64,000 nt of DNA, from assembly GCF_014203015.1 (NCBI RefSeq), contig NZ_JACHIB010000014.1, positions 1 through 64,000 on the forward strand, written 5' to 3'. Every line of letters starts with the position of its first letter. The first letter of the stretch is position 1. Below the pieces are notes generated by a model. It saw nothing but the letters and a program-made list of their open reading frames with translations, was not told the DNA's origin and ran no database searches. This DNA is from Castellaniella defragrans. Its GTDB lineage: Bacteria; Pseudomonadota; Gammaproteobacteria; Burkholderiales; Burkholderiaceae_B. Shown here in pieces: positions 1-8,924 of the stretch. The translations under genes and the position numbers were made by a program.

Positions 1-95
1 CCAGTTCTGCTGCCATCGGGCAGCCGTTCGTTCAACCGTAGGGGGGGTCAGTTTTAGGTGTCGCCAGGGGGTCAATTCCTGGTGTCGCTTGACAC
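1..95. mobile_element. Probable IS end (IS21-like repeats) inserted in the HNH gene
   Basis: Two direct repeats 24 bases apart, GGTCAGTTTTAGGTGTCGC at 46-64 and GGTCAATTCCTGGTGTCGC at 70-88, run up to TTGACAC at 89-95. Multiple repeated terminal sites of this kind are typical of IS21-family ends. The HNH reading frame loses its own sequence exactly here and continues into repeat-encoded residues. The rest of the element, including any transposase, lies to the left. The family call is from pattern memory only. Confidence 0.5.
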
Positions 96-460
96 TCGAT
101 TCGCCAGCCTTTCCCGTCGCCGCCTTTCTTCAAGGTCGGCACGCCACTTTTTCCACGAATGCGTGCGAAGGTACGTGTTGGCTTCGACCAGTTGCCTAGA
201 TCATTCTCGATACCGCGTCCAAACCCTTCATTGCAGTCGTCGCACTCATACACGCTCTCTATGCTCTTGTTGCCGAGTGCTTCCGGTATCGCATGAGCGA
301 CCTTGCGGAAGGTCACCTCGGGCGGCTTCCTACCGCAAAACCTGCAAGTGCGATTCTGCCTGTCGCCGAGGACAACCTTATCTCCTGGGCGCAGGAACCA
401 TTGCCGCAGCATGTCGTAGTGCGTTTCGTAGAACTTGATATTGGCTTCGAGAGAGGTCAT
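32..460 (-). CDS. HNH endonuclease-like protein, C-terminus replaced by IS sequence
   Basis: This 142-residue protein begins at ATG 460. Two zinc-binding pairs are visible, CRFC and CDDC, with His and Asn between and after them (KVAHAIPEALGN, CNEGF), as in HNH_5-type nucleases or zinc-finger proteins. The last ~18 residues (QATPGIDPLATPKTDPPYG) are encoded by the repeat end of an insertion sequence, so the native C-terminus is missing and activity is doubtful. It lies 213 bases downstream of the AAA ATPase on the same strand, which suggests the pair worked together, as ATPase-HNH pairs do in defence systems such as Septu. Function is inferred only from motif and context. Confidence 0.6.
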   Translation of the reverse strand: MTSLEANIKFYETHYDMLRQWFLRPGDKVVLGDRQNRTCRFCGRKPPEVTFRKVAHAIPEALGNKSIESVYECDDCNEGFGRGIENDLGNWSKPTRTFARIRGKSGVPTLKKGGDGKGWRIECQATPGIDPLATPKTDPPYG

Positions 461-672
461 GAAGCTTTCATTTTGAGATGATGGTTGAGCGCCTATGCGC
501 GCGATACACGGCATGCAGGCCGGATTGTCGTTTGATCCGGCCCCTGGGCGTCGCAAAATGCCCAATGGCACTGCGGCCGCCGTGTCGGCGACGCTGTGTG
601 ATGACTTGAGCACCGAATGGGAAAGGTTGATGCTGCGAGTCTCCGAAACTCGATGAAAGTACCTTGAGCCGT

Positions 673-3309
673 CTACGGCGCCGCGGCAAGTGACGCGACG
701 GCAGGTCCGGCCTTACGCTTCTTGGCCGTGTTCACGTTGCGCGTCTCGACCTGTCCGCGCCAGGTTTCCAGCGCCATGATGTCGGCGAGCAGTTCATCGG
801 GTTCCGGGACGGCGACACCACCCATGAGTGCCTTATCGTGCGCGTAGTTCGAGCACTTTGTCATGCCCGCGTTTACTTGCGCGTAGTCATCATCCTCAAC
901 TACAACACCGGCCAGCCGCTGCGTCTCGACACCTTTGCGGAAGCGAAGGATGACCTCTCGCAGTAGTACTTCCTCGACGGCACGTTCCCATGCCATGCGC
1001 AAGCGGAAATAGGCATCAACGGTCTGCCGTCTGTGTTCTTGCTCTTCGCCGTCCTTGTGGAGTTTGGCGATGGCTTGATGCTGGGCTTTCAGGGCGCTGA
1101 CGCGCTTGCTCGCGGTCTTTCCCTCGAATGGGAGATCGGGGTCCGCAACCCCGAAGCCCTCTGCGCGGCGGGTCAGGCTTTGGGTTGCAATCGGGACACC
1201 GGCCAACTTCGCTTCTTCGACCAGCAGGCACAGGAAATAGATGTCATGGGTAAACACCACGACCTGCCGCTGCGCTGCCTCTGCAGTCAGGCGCTTTGCC
1301 ACACGTTCACGCCGACGGTGATCGAGCGATGACACCGGATCATCGAACACGATGCCGCCCTTACCGCCACTCAGGCCGACCTCAGCAAGGAAGGAGCCGA
1401 TCGCGATCGCACGCTGCTCGCCCTCGCTCAAGATGTCACTCGGACTGCGGCTTTGTGGTAGTTCCAGCTTGAGCTTGTGCAGGGCTTTACCCCTATCCGA
1501 CCGACTCTGCAGCGAAACGCGCAACGTGCCGACACCGAGCGCCTTGAATTCGCGGTTCAGGGCGTCGGCCAGTTCCTTCGACACAACCTTCTCCGCCAGT
1601 TCCGACGCCTTTAACGAGATGGCGTTGGTCTTCACGGCAGACAGGCACTTCGTGAGCTTGGCCTGGTGGGCGAGTCGATTGACGGCGGTGACGACAGCAT
1701 CCTTGATCTGACTCAGTCTTACCCGTGCATCCAGTTCCAGGAACTGCTTCTGCAGGGTCGCACGGGCCTTTTCGTCCGAGGCCTTCTCCAAGGTCGCCGC
1801 TTCGGCATTCAGCTTGTCCGCTAAAGCCTGAAGGCGCTCGGTCGGATTGACGAGAGGCTGACTGACGTCGTCCCACTGATGCGAGATCACTGCCGCTTTG
1901 ATGGCCTCCTGGCGAGCGGCCAGGAGCGGCTCGAAAGCCTTGGCATCGGCGGCCAGTTGCGGGTCCAAGGCCTCGATTTCTCCATATGTCACGTCGTCGA
2001 GATTCAGCGTGAGAACCTGCGCAGCGAACGGCTTGTATTCCGCGTACAGGGCAACACGGCGTGCCTGGGATGTCTTCTCCGCTTCCTGTTGAATAAAGGC
2101 TTCGAAGCGCCGCAAGCGGTCGGAGCCTTCGGCAAGGGGTTGTTGGCAGAGCGGGCAAGGTGCGTCCGCGCCCAGCGCGGGGAACGATTTGTCTGGGTGG
2201 GATTCGATGGCGAACTTGCGCGCTGCCTCGAATAGTTCACGCCATGTCTCGCCGCCGGTACCCGGCAGCAGGTTCTCACCTTCCTTGAACTGCTTCGCGG
2301 CGAGGGCGGCTGCAGTCTGCGCAGTGCGATAGCTGTCTGCCAGACCTTTCAGCTTGGCGACGACAGCTTGATCCACCTGTGCGCCTTTGCTAGCCGCATT
2401 CGCTGCGATAGCTGTGATACGGCGAGCGCGCAAGCGCAGTTGCGCGGCCTTCTCCTTCGGGTTGTTCTCCTTCAGGCTCTTGTCCAGAGACGCATGTTGG
2501 GTCAGTTCCTCTGGGGTCACCGTTGCCAGCGCTTCAATCTGGGCTAGGGCCGTCTTGGCGGAAAGCGAGGCGACTAACTTGCCGACGGGTGTGTCGCCTT
2601 GCAATGGCGCAAAGGCGGACAGATCAGCGGCGGATTGGGTGTATTCAGTCTCGATCGCCGTCTTCAACTGCTTGCAGACTTTGGCCAGCCCTTCGAATAC
2701 ATCGAGCCCGTAGGGCACATAGGAGAAATCGTCCTCTCTGTCGAGGTAGGCGCGAGCGCAACGCGAGTCGAAAATCGCAAATGACGAAAGCGCTGCAGGA
2801 GCCGCTTTGCCGTGTTGCCAGTGTGCATCTTGCGCAACTCCATCGATTGCGATTTCGAACGTGGCTTCCGGAGTCCCGGCTTTGCCTGCAGGCAAGTTGG
2901 CGTTCGGATGAATAGCCTCCGTCTGATCGCGCGCACGACATGCGCGCTTGAGCACACGGGAGTACCCCGACTTGCCTGAACCGTTATCGCCATAGATGAC
3001 GGTCATTCCAGAGGCGCCGAAGGGCAGACGTTGATTCTCCGCAATCGCGTTGACGTGCCGCATGCTCTTGATGGCTCGCAGCTCAACGTGAGTTGTCGCT
3101 TGGACCGGAGCGGGAATCTGATCTGCCGTCAGCGGCTTGGGCTTGCGGTCTTTGGGATCTGGGATGCCATGTGCCGCTTTGAGTAGCGCGAAGAGGTCAT
3201 CCTGATCCTCTATCGTGAGCGTTTGCTTGGCCAGCAGGCGGGCCACCGCATCGCTCTGCCACTCAGGCAACCCCTTCGTCCAGTCCAGTATCTCCTGCAA
3301 TATCGACAT
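673..3309 (-). CDS. Large AAA ATPase with zinc-hook motif (AAA_13/RloC-like)
   Basis: An 878-residue ATPase of the SMC/Rad50-like branch. The Walker A motif GDNGSGKS is at residues 107-114. A CPLC pair at 385-388 sits in a helical middle region and resembles a zinc hook. Near the C-terminus are an ABC signature-like ILSEGEQRA and Walker B GIVFDDPVSSLDH followed by VVVFTHD. This layout matches the AAA_13 family, which includes RloC-type anticodon nucleases and many phage-defence ATPases. The start at 3309 has a good GGAGGGG ribosome site; an in-frame start 24 bases upstream is less likely. The gene lies between a RES-domain gene (208 bases upstream) and an HNH gene downstream, all on the same strand. 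No nuclease motif was recognised in it with confidence. Confidence 0.75.
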   Translation of the reverse strand: MSILQEILDWTKGLPEWQSDAVARLLAKQTLTIEDQDDLFALLKAAHGIPDPKDRKPKPLTADQIPAPVQATTHVELRAIKSMRHVNAIAENQRLPFGASGMTVIYGDNGSGKSGYSRVLKRACRARDQTEAIHPNANLPAGKAGTPEATFEIAIDGVAQDAHWQHGKAAPAALSSFAIFDSRCARAYLDREDDFSYVPYGLDVFEGLAKVCKQLKTAIETEYTQSAADLSAFAPLQGDTPVGKLVASLSAKTALAQIEALATVTPEELTQHASLDKSLKENNPKEKAAQLRLRARRITAIAANAASKGAQVDQAVVAKLKGLADSYRTAQTAAALAAKQFKEGENLLPGTGGETWRELFEAARKFAIESHPDKSFPALGADAPCPLCQQPLAEGSDRLRRFEAFIQQEAEKTSQARRVALYAEYKPFAAQVLTLNLDDVTYGEIEALDPQLAADAKAFEPLLAARQEAIKAAVISHQWDDVSQPLVNPTERLQALADKLNAEAATLEKASDEKARATLQKQFLELDARVRLSQIKDAVVTAVNRLAHQAKLTKCLSAVKTNAISLKASELAEKVVSKELADALNREFKALGVGTLRVSLQSRSDRGKALHKLKLELPQSRSPSDILSEGEQRAIAIGSFLAEVGLSGGKGGIVFDDPVSSLDHRRRERVAKRLTAEAAQRQVVVFTHDIYFLCLLVEEAKLAGVPIATQSLTRRAEGFGVADPDLPFEGKTASKRVSALKAQHQAIAKLHKDGEEQEHRRQTVDAYFRLRMAWERAVEEVLLREVILRFRKGVETQRLAGVVVEDDDYAQVNAGMTKCSNYAHDKALMGGVAVPEPDELLADIMALETWRGQVETRNVNTAKKRKAGPAVASLAAAP

Positions 3310-3516
3310 AGGCCCCTCCCGCCGTCGTGTCATTTATCGTCCAGAAGCTCTCCCGATTCGCCGCACAGGCCATGGGAGCGCTGTTGCAAACGGAAACATT
3401 ATGACCCCCCAGGGTTCCGCTGCAAGGCTCGCGCACAGTGCCTTGCGTTTCGCACCAAACCGCCACCACGCGGCATTGCCTTCTCATGCATTTGGTAGCG
3501 AGCAAAACCCTCCGCC

Positions 3517-4887
3517 CTAAGTCCGCTCAGATACGTCCATCAATTGCACCTCCGATTTCCGTATGTCATAGCTGATGCCTTTGATTTCGCAGATGACTAT
3601 GGACTGTGGGATAAGCTCCAACGTCGGATCGGTTCTTTCCAAGAAATCCCAGTCATCGTTGAGCGATGCGGGATCTTCTTTGTACCAAACCTGTGGATGG
3701 AACCATTGATCACCCTCATCATCCGTTTCGTATAGATAGGCATTTAACTCACGCCCATGTCTCTTGAAAAATCTCTTTACGAACGATGCTTTGTTGAATA
3801 GCGTGACGTTGAGCGGGCGCTTGTTTTCGGATGCTGACACCTGTGCAGAGCGGAAGATTAATCCATCCAAATTGAGCTTCGCATGGGTGGCGAGATAGTC
3901 GGATATCACTTGCGTCAACAGATAGCCATCCTCACTGTGCTCAGGGAGGACGGGCTTGGTGAGTACTCTTTCGAGTTGAGAAAGAAATTTCTGCCGCCGC
4001 GCACTTTCCAGTGATGACGCATCAAACATGCTGCGATTGATGACAGATGGAATTTGCGGCAGGCGCGTCAAGTCCAGCAATCGTATTGAACGAAGAATTT
4101 TGAATTCTGCAACCGCAACACGGCTTCCAACGGGAGGCCGTACTTCGGCAATCGCGACGTCTGGCGAATTGGCGCCGTAGAACATCGAGACGCCTCTGGC
4201 GTTCATGCGTCCCGCGCTGCCAACACTCGAAGGCGGTGGTCCCAGTTGAGCGTCTGGGTCTTCCAGCGCCTTCTCTAAGGCATCGTCGTTCTGAAAAACG
4301 CGTGCGCGAAAAAGAGTTCCCAATTCATGACCGGGGCCGACCGCGATAATCAAAGGTTCGCCTGAGGCAGTGGCATCTGTGTCCACCTTGTCGAAGACCA
4401 TCTGGAGCACTTCGAGGGCGTCTGGGTTAACAAACCTGGCGCGCGTCCGAAGACTTTCCTGCATGTCGTGCCATCGGCGATGAAGCCAGTGGTCTGCTAC
4501 ACCAGTTTTAATGAATAAGGCGTCCGCCTCTGGTGCCTGGCCATCGTATGCGTCGCGTTCCCAGATAGTCCGCACGATTCCGAATAAATCGTCGGCAAGC
4601 GCATTGGATGCGGGTTCTACCTCCTGCTGAATGACCTCCTGGAGTTCATCCCCGAGAGACGGATACCCATGATCCTCACGAAGAACATTGTCGGCAACTT
4701 GATAGTTGTCCTGGAACTCGTGGTCAAAAATCTGCGCGATTTCATATAGCTCCAAGGTCGGTGCGTTCCGTCCGCAATAGGCACACGCCACATCGGTCGT
4801 TTCGCTGGCACTTATCTTCTGGCTTAGAAACTGATTGCCGATGCATGTGCCACAGACTGCCTTTTCATCCAGATCGACTCCGCTCAA
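3517..4887 (-). CDS. RES-domain protein with N-terminal zinc ribbon
   Basis: A 456-residue protein. The N-terminus holds two CxxC pairs (Cys12/15 and Cys35/38), a zinc-ribbon arrangement like that of HEPN/RES N-terminal domains. From about residue 220 comes a RES domain with GRMN (Arg227), Tyr237 and Glu248 followed by VRPPVGS, matching the Arg-Tyr-Glu pattern of RES NAD-degrading toxins. Classical RES toxins are ~150-230 residues and pair with an Xre antitoxin; this one is much longer and no antitoxin gene is adjacent. It starts at TTG 4887 with GGAG eight bases upstream. Base composition is clearly lower in GC than the ICE backbone, which suggests separate acquisition. NAD depletion on infection is an inference. 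Confidence 0.7.
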   Translation of the reverse strand: MSGVDLDEKAVCGTCIGNQFLSQKISASETTDVACAYCGRNAPTLELYEIAQIFDHEFQDNYQVADNVLREDHGYPSLGDELQEVIQQEVEPASNALADDLFGIVRTIWERDAYDGQAPEADALFIKTGVADHWLHRRWHDMQESLRTRARFVNPDALEVLQMVFDKVDTDATASGEPLIIAVGPGHELGTLFRARVFQNDDALEKALEDPDAQLGPPPSSVGSAGRMNARGVSMFYGANSPDVAIAEVRPPVGSRVAVAEFKILRSIRLLDLTRLPQIPSVINRSMFDASSLESARRQKFLSQLERVLTKPVLPEHSEDGYLLTQVISDYLATHAKLNLDGLIFRSAQVSASENKRPLNVTLFNKASFVKRFFKRHGRELNAYLYETDDEGDQWFHPQVWYKEDPASLNDDWDFLERTDPTLELIPQSIVICEIKGISYDIRKSEVQLMDVSERT

Positions 4888-5558
4888 GATGCTGCTCCAT
4901 TATTTTTGATTTGCTCTGTCCTCGGCGCCGCACTACACGAAGCAGGCGAAATCCTGCTAGGCGGGCGCCATGTCCCGTCCCTTTTCATGGGCGTACCAGC
5001 GTTAGATTAGCGTAACGACAAGCTACTGAGTTAGGCACTCATGCTTTGTCGGTTGTGGATGCAGGGCGTCCCCGGCCAAGAAACATGGCCGGTCGCGCTG
5101 TCGTGCTGCGCATCGAGCCCCCTTCGGGGTCTCGCCCCTGACGGGCTTCCATCGTCCCCTCGCTCCGCTCGGCTGACGCCTCCGGCCCGGCTTCCAGCTT
5201 CGGGCCTGCGCGCTTGCGCTTGCCGTGCGGTCGGCGTGTGGGAAGGCCATTGCCATGTCCAGCCGTCTTCCCTGACTTCATCACCTTGTCCGCGACTGTA
5301 GCCCGCGCCCGTGCGCCATCAAGGCGCGCAGGGCCGTGTCCTCGGCTGCGCCTGCGGGCCGCACCAACCCTGCGCTTGTCTCCTTGACGGCACCCGTCCG
5401 CGCGCTCCCTTTCGTCGCGGGCGATGAACTCAGGAAAGACGGTGGCAACAGGGCCAACCGGGTTCCTCGTGCCGACCGCACCGAACAGCCAAAAGGCTGG
5501 GCTCCGAATCTAGGAATCCGGTGTGCGCTTTCTTCAACCGCCAAGTCAGGAGAACGAC
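4888..5558. other. Non-coding GC-rich spacer between cargo and ICE backbone
   Basis: No credible gene was found here. The left ~130 bases are less GC-rich and probably hold the promoter of the RES gene. The rest is GC-rich and resembles the long leaders seen before other backbone genes of this element. A ribosome site AGGAGA precedes the DUF932 start at 5559. Confidence 0.5.
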
Positions 5559-6383
5559 ATGCTTGCCAACCGTTTTGCTTCCCATTCCCCCGCACTGCGC
5601 AGCGACACCCCGCTGTCCGATGACCAGATCCGCAGGGTGGCCCCGTCCATCTTCGCGGACGCCCCGCATGACAGCCGTTCCGAGCGATACGCCTATATCC
5701 CGACGGTCGCGGTGTTGACCGAACTGCGCAAGGAGGGGTTTCAGCCCTTCATGGTGTGCCAGACCCGCGTGCGCCGTGAAGACCGGCGCGACTTCACCAA
5801 GCACCTGCTGCGGCTGCGCCATGCCAGCCAGATCAACGGCGCGGAAGCCAACGAAATCATCCTGCTGAACTCGCACGACGGCACCAGCAGCTACCAGATG
5901 CTGGCCGGGCAATTCAGATTCGTTTGTGCCAATGGGCTGGTGTGTGGTGACACCGTGGCCGATGTGCGCGTGCCCCACAAAGGCGACGTGGCGGGACAGG
6001 TCATTGAAGGCGCTTTCGAGGTGCTGAACGGCTTCGAGCGGGTGCAGGAATCCCGCGACCTGATGCGCGGCATCACTTTGGACGATGGCGAATCGGAAGT
6101 GTTCGCCCGCGCCGCGCTGGCCCTCAAGTACGACGACCCCGACAAGCCCGCGCCCATCACGGAATCGCAAATCCTGATGCCGCGCCGGTTCGAGGACCGC
6201 CGCCCCGACCTGTGGAGCGTGTTCAACCGCACGCAAGAGAACCTCACCAAGGGTGGACTGCATGGGCGCAGCGCCAACGGACGCCGCCAGCAAACCCGCC
6301 CCGTGCAAGGCATTGATTCCGACATCCGCCTCAATCGCGCCCTGTGGCTGCTGGCCGATGGCATGCGCGCCCTCAAAGCCTGA
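5559..6383 (+). CDS. DUF932 domain protein
   Basis: This 274-residue protein starts at ATG 5559, preceded by AGGAGA at a good distance; in-frame codons further upstream lack a ribosome site. It matches the DUF932 family: PSIFADAPHDSRSERYAYIPT at the start, then NSHDGTSSYQMLAGQFRFVCANGLV, which is the most conserved family block. DUF932 proteins are common on ICEs and plasmids and resemble phage/plasmid-like proteins of unknown biochemical role. It precedes the ParB gene by 74 bases in the same direction, a conserved pairing in this ICE family, so the two are probably co-transcribed. Confidence 0.85.
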   Translation: MLANRFASHSPALRSDTPLSDDQIRRVAPSIFADAPHDSRSERYAYIPTVAVLTELRKEGFQPFMVCQTRVRREDRRDFTKHLLRLRHASQINGAEANEIILLNSHDGTSSYQMLAGQFRFVCANGLVCGDTVADVRVPHKGDVAGQVIEGAFEVLNGFERVQESRDLMRGITLDDGESEVFARAALALKYDDPDKPAPITESQILMPRRFEDRRPDLWSVFNRTQENLTKGGLHGRSANGRRQQTRPVQGIDSDIRLNRALWLLADGMRALKA

Positions 6384-6457
6384 CCCCTTCCTGAGTTTGC
6401 CCCGCAGGAGGGGCGGTTTCCCCTCCATTCCTTGTTTCACTCGATTGGAGATTCATC

Positions 6458-8500
6458 ATGAACGCCGTTACCCACACCGAAGCCCGCGCCGTCACCACCG
6501 CAGCGACCATGCTGCAAGCTGCTGACCCGAGCAAGCACATGATCCTCGTTCCGCTGTCGCGGCTGGTGCTGCGCCCCACGGGCCGCAACGTGCGCAAGAC
6601 CGCGCCGCGCATGTCCATCCCCGAACTGGCCGCATCCATCCAGCGCGTGGGTCTGTTGCAAAACCTCATCGTCATTCTTGCCGCCGATGGCCTGCACTAC
6701 GAGGTGGTGGCCGGTGGCCGACGCCTCGCGGCCCTCAAGCTGCTGGCGAAGAAACACCGTATCGCCAAGGATTGGAACGTGCCGTGCCTGCAGGTGGCCG
6801 ATGGCACGGCACGCACCGCCAGCCTTACCGAGAACGTGCAGCGTGAAGCCATGCACCCGGCAGACCAGTTCGAGGCCTTCGCCGCGCTGGTGGCCGAGGG
6901 CCGGCCCATCGAGGACATTGCGGCGGATTTCTCCGTCACGCCGCTGGTGGTGCAGCGCCGCTTGAAGCTGGCGAACGTCTCCCCGCGCCTGATGGACGAC
7001 TACCGCGCCGATGCCGTGACGCTGGATCAGTTGATGGCCCTGGCCATCACCGACGATCACGCCGCGCAGGAGGCCGCGTTCTACGATGCGCCGCAGTGGC
7101 AGCGCAATCCCTCCGCGCTCCGCGAGCGCCTGACCGAGCGCGAGATCGGGGCCTCGCATCCGCTGGTGCGCTTCGTCGGGCTGGACGCCTACGAAGCCGC
7201 AGGCGGCGGCATCCGCCGCGACCTGTTCGCGGAAGGCGATGCGGGCGTGTACGTGTCCGATACCGCCCTGCTGGAAACACTGGTGCGCGAGAAGCTGGAA
7301 AGCTATGCCTCGACTCTCCGCGCCGAGGGCTGGGCCTGGGTGGATGCCACGCCCGCCATGACTTATGCCGACCTGCAAGCCTTCCAGCGTGCCCCGAGGG
7401 AGCGGCGCACGCCGAACAAGCGCGAGGCGCAGCGCATCGAGCGGCTGCAAGAGAAGATGCAGGCCGTGGGCGTTGCCGTGGATGCAGCGATGGACGCCGA
7501 CGACGAGGACAAGGCCGAAGCTTTGCAAGAGGAAGGCGAAGTCCTGGGCGAGCAGTTGCAGGCGCTGGAAGACGGCTTGCAGGGCTACAGCGCGAACGTG
7601 AAAGCCGCAGCCGGTGCCATCGTCACCATCGACCGCAACGGGGAAACCGTGATCCATCGCGGGCTGCTGCGCGAGGCCGAGGCCAAGGCGCTGCGCACGC
7701 TGGTGAAGCTGCGCCAAGGCTTTGCCGAGGGTGAAGGCGCGAACGACGATGTAGACGAAGCGACGGAAGAAGCCCAGGCCCGGGCCCCTGCCGTCTCCGA
7801 CCGGCTGGCGCAGCGCCTGAGCGCGCACCGCACCGCCGCGCTGCAAATCGAGGTCGCCCGGCATCCGCAAGCGGCGCTGGCCGCGCTGGTGCATGGCATG
7901 GTGCAGAGCGTCTTGCAGGGGCGCTACTACGGGCACGACATGCCGATGGGGGTTCGCCTCACCGTGCAAGACCGGCTGGAAGGGATGGCCCCGGACTGGC
8001 CGGAATCACCCGCCGCCCTGGCGCTGCGCGAGGTGCAGCAGGCATGGGGCGACAAGCTGCCCGAGGACAGCGCCGCACTGTTCGCCGCGCTGCTGGCGAT
8101 GGAGCAAGGCGAGCTGGTCCAGCTGCTGGCCGTGTGCGTGGCGGGGGCGGTGGACGTGGTAACCCCGCGCGCCGCGCCGCACCAGCCCGGCGCGGAACTG
8201 GCGCAGGCCGTGGGCCTCGACATGGCCGCATGGTGGAAGCCGAGCGCGGAAGGCTACTTCAAGCACGTTCCGAAGGCCGCGATCCTGCAAGCCGTGGGCG
8301 AGTTCGCGCCGGATCACGTCAACCGGCTGGGTAAGCTCAAGAAGGCTGACATTGCCAGTGAAGCCGAGCGGTTGGCCGGTGGCACGGGCTGGATGCCTGC
8401 CATCTTCAAGGCCGAGGGGCCGCAGGAGGCCGCACCGGAGGAAGGCCCGGAAGAAGCCCCCGCCGTGGTGGATGAAGCGGCCGAAGCGTTGGCCGCTTGA
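6458..8500 (+). CDS. Large ParB/RepB/Spo0J-family protein
   Basis: A 680-residue DNA-binding protein, about twice the size of chromosomal ParB. The N-terminal ParB nuclease-like fold spans roughly residues 30-150, with VVAGGRRLAALKLL and SLTENVQREAMHPADQFEAF, followed by a helix-turn-helix segment (IEDIAADFSVTPLVVQRRLKLANVSP). The central and C-terminal parts are acidic and helical, with a predicted coiled-coil stretch (RIERLQEKMQAVGVAVDAAMDADDEDKAEALQEEGEVLGEQLQ). It probably helps stabilise or partition the excised element. ParA is encoded 7.5 kb away, so a direct ParAB pairing is uncertain. Start ATG 6458 follows TTGGAG. Confidence 0.9.
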   Translation: MNAVTHTEARAVTTAATMLQAADPSKHMILVPLSRLVLRPTGRNVRKTAPRMSIPELAASIQRVGLLQNLIVILAADGLHYEVVAGGRRLAALKLLAKKHRIAKDWNVPCLQVADGTARTASLTENVQREAMHPADQFEAFAALVAEGRPIEDIAADFSVTPLVVQRRLKLANVSPRLMDDYRADAVTLDQLMALAITDDHAAQEAAFYDAPQWQRNPSALRERLTEREIGASHPLVRFVGLDAYEAAGGGIRRDLFAEGDAGVYVSDTALLETLVREKLESYASTLRAEGWAWVDATPAMTYADLQAFQRAPRERRTPNKREAQRIERLQEKMQAVGVAVDAAMDADDEDKAEALQEEGEVLGEQLQALEDGLQGYSANVKAAAGAIVTIDRNGETVIHRGLLREAEAKALRTLVKLRQGFAEGEGANDDVDEATEEAQARAPAVSDRLAQRLSAHRTAALQIEVARHPQAALAALVHGMVQSVLQGRYYGHDMPMGVRLTVQDRLEGMAPDWPESPAALALREVQQAWGDKLPEDSAALFAALLAMEQGELVQLLAVCVAGAVDVVTPRAAPHQPGAELAQAVGLDMAAWWKPSAEGYFKHVPKAAILQAVGEFAPDHVNRLGKLKKADIASEAERLAGGTGWMPAIFKAEGPQEAAPEEGPEEAPAVVDEAAEALAA

Positions 8501-8513
8501 CCCTCGATACAGA

Positions 8514-8537
8514 CCAACGCCCCGGCCGGGGCGTTGG
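8514..8537. repeat. Perfect 24-bp GC palindrome after parB
   Basis: CCAACGCCCCGG followed at once by its reverse complement, 14 bases after the ParB stop codon. It could act as a terminator-like hairpin, but there is no U-tract. It belongs to a series of strong hairpins in this element. Confidence 0.7.
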
Positions 8538-8746
8538 CTCGCAGGAGCCAGACCCATGCCTACCACCAACACTGCGAGCCGCCTGCGGATGGCGGCGATC
8601 TAGGCACCGGGCACGACGCGGGCGATGTGCGCGGCTACCGTCCACCCTCGGGCTGGACGGCCTGCGCCGACCTCACGGACGTTCACCCCACTACGGGCCG
8701 CGCCCTGGCGCGGGCCGTGTGGTGGATCATCAAGACGAAGGAGTGA
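8534..8746 (+). CDS. Possible small protein downstream of ParB
   Basis: A 70-codon open frame whose second half (WTACADLTDVHPTTGRALARAVWWIIKTKE) looks protein-like, unlike the Arg/Pro-rich alternatives in the other frames. The only long start is TTG without a clear ribosome site, and it overlaps the palindrome at 8514-8537. No family was recognised. It is kept as a weak candidate because this position in related elements often carries a short gene. Confidence 0.25.
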   Translation: MARRSQTHAYHQHCEPPADGGDLGTGHDAGDVRGYRPPSGWTACADLTDVHPTTGRALARAVWWIIKTKE

Positions 8747-8760
8747 CGCTGTGAAGCCAG

Positions 8761-8832
8761 CACCCGGCCCAGGCCGTTCCGACCTGGGCCGGGTGGATTC
8801 AAAAATCCGGGCGCGGCGGTGGCCGCGCCCGG
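8761..8832. repeat. Two tandem perfect hairpins
   Basis: CACCCGGCCCAGG (8761-8773) pairs perfectly with 8783-8795 across a 9-base loop. CCGGGCGCGGC (8807-8817) pairs perfectly with 8822-8832 across a 4-base loop. They lie between the ParB region and the convergent 222-aa gene and may terminate transcription from the left, though no U-run follows. The wider gap 8501-8924 holds nothing else beyond the weak small frame noted. Confidence 0.7.
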
Positions 8833-8924
8833 TGTTGAACCCCGAAGTCCAGCCAGAACGCCGCAGCCTTCGCTACCGACTCGGTTGCGGCGCGTTAGCG
8901 CGTCGGTCGATGGCGCGGGCCCGA

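Noticed and set aside
469-476. Left attachment site near CTTTCATT
   Set aside because: Does not match TTTTTCAT, and lies inside cargo with no integrase nearby.
6437-7969. Long minus-strand open frame antisense to the ParB gene
   Set aside because: It mirrors a well-supported ParB frame; its His/Gln/Gly-rich translation is typical of the antisense of GC-rich coding DNA.
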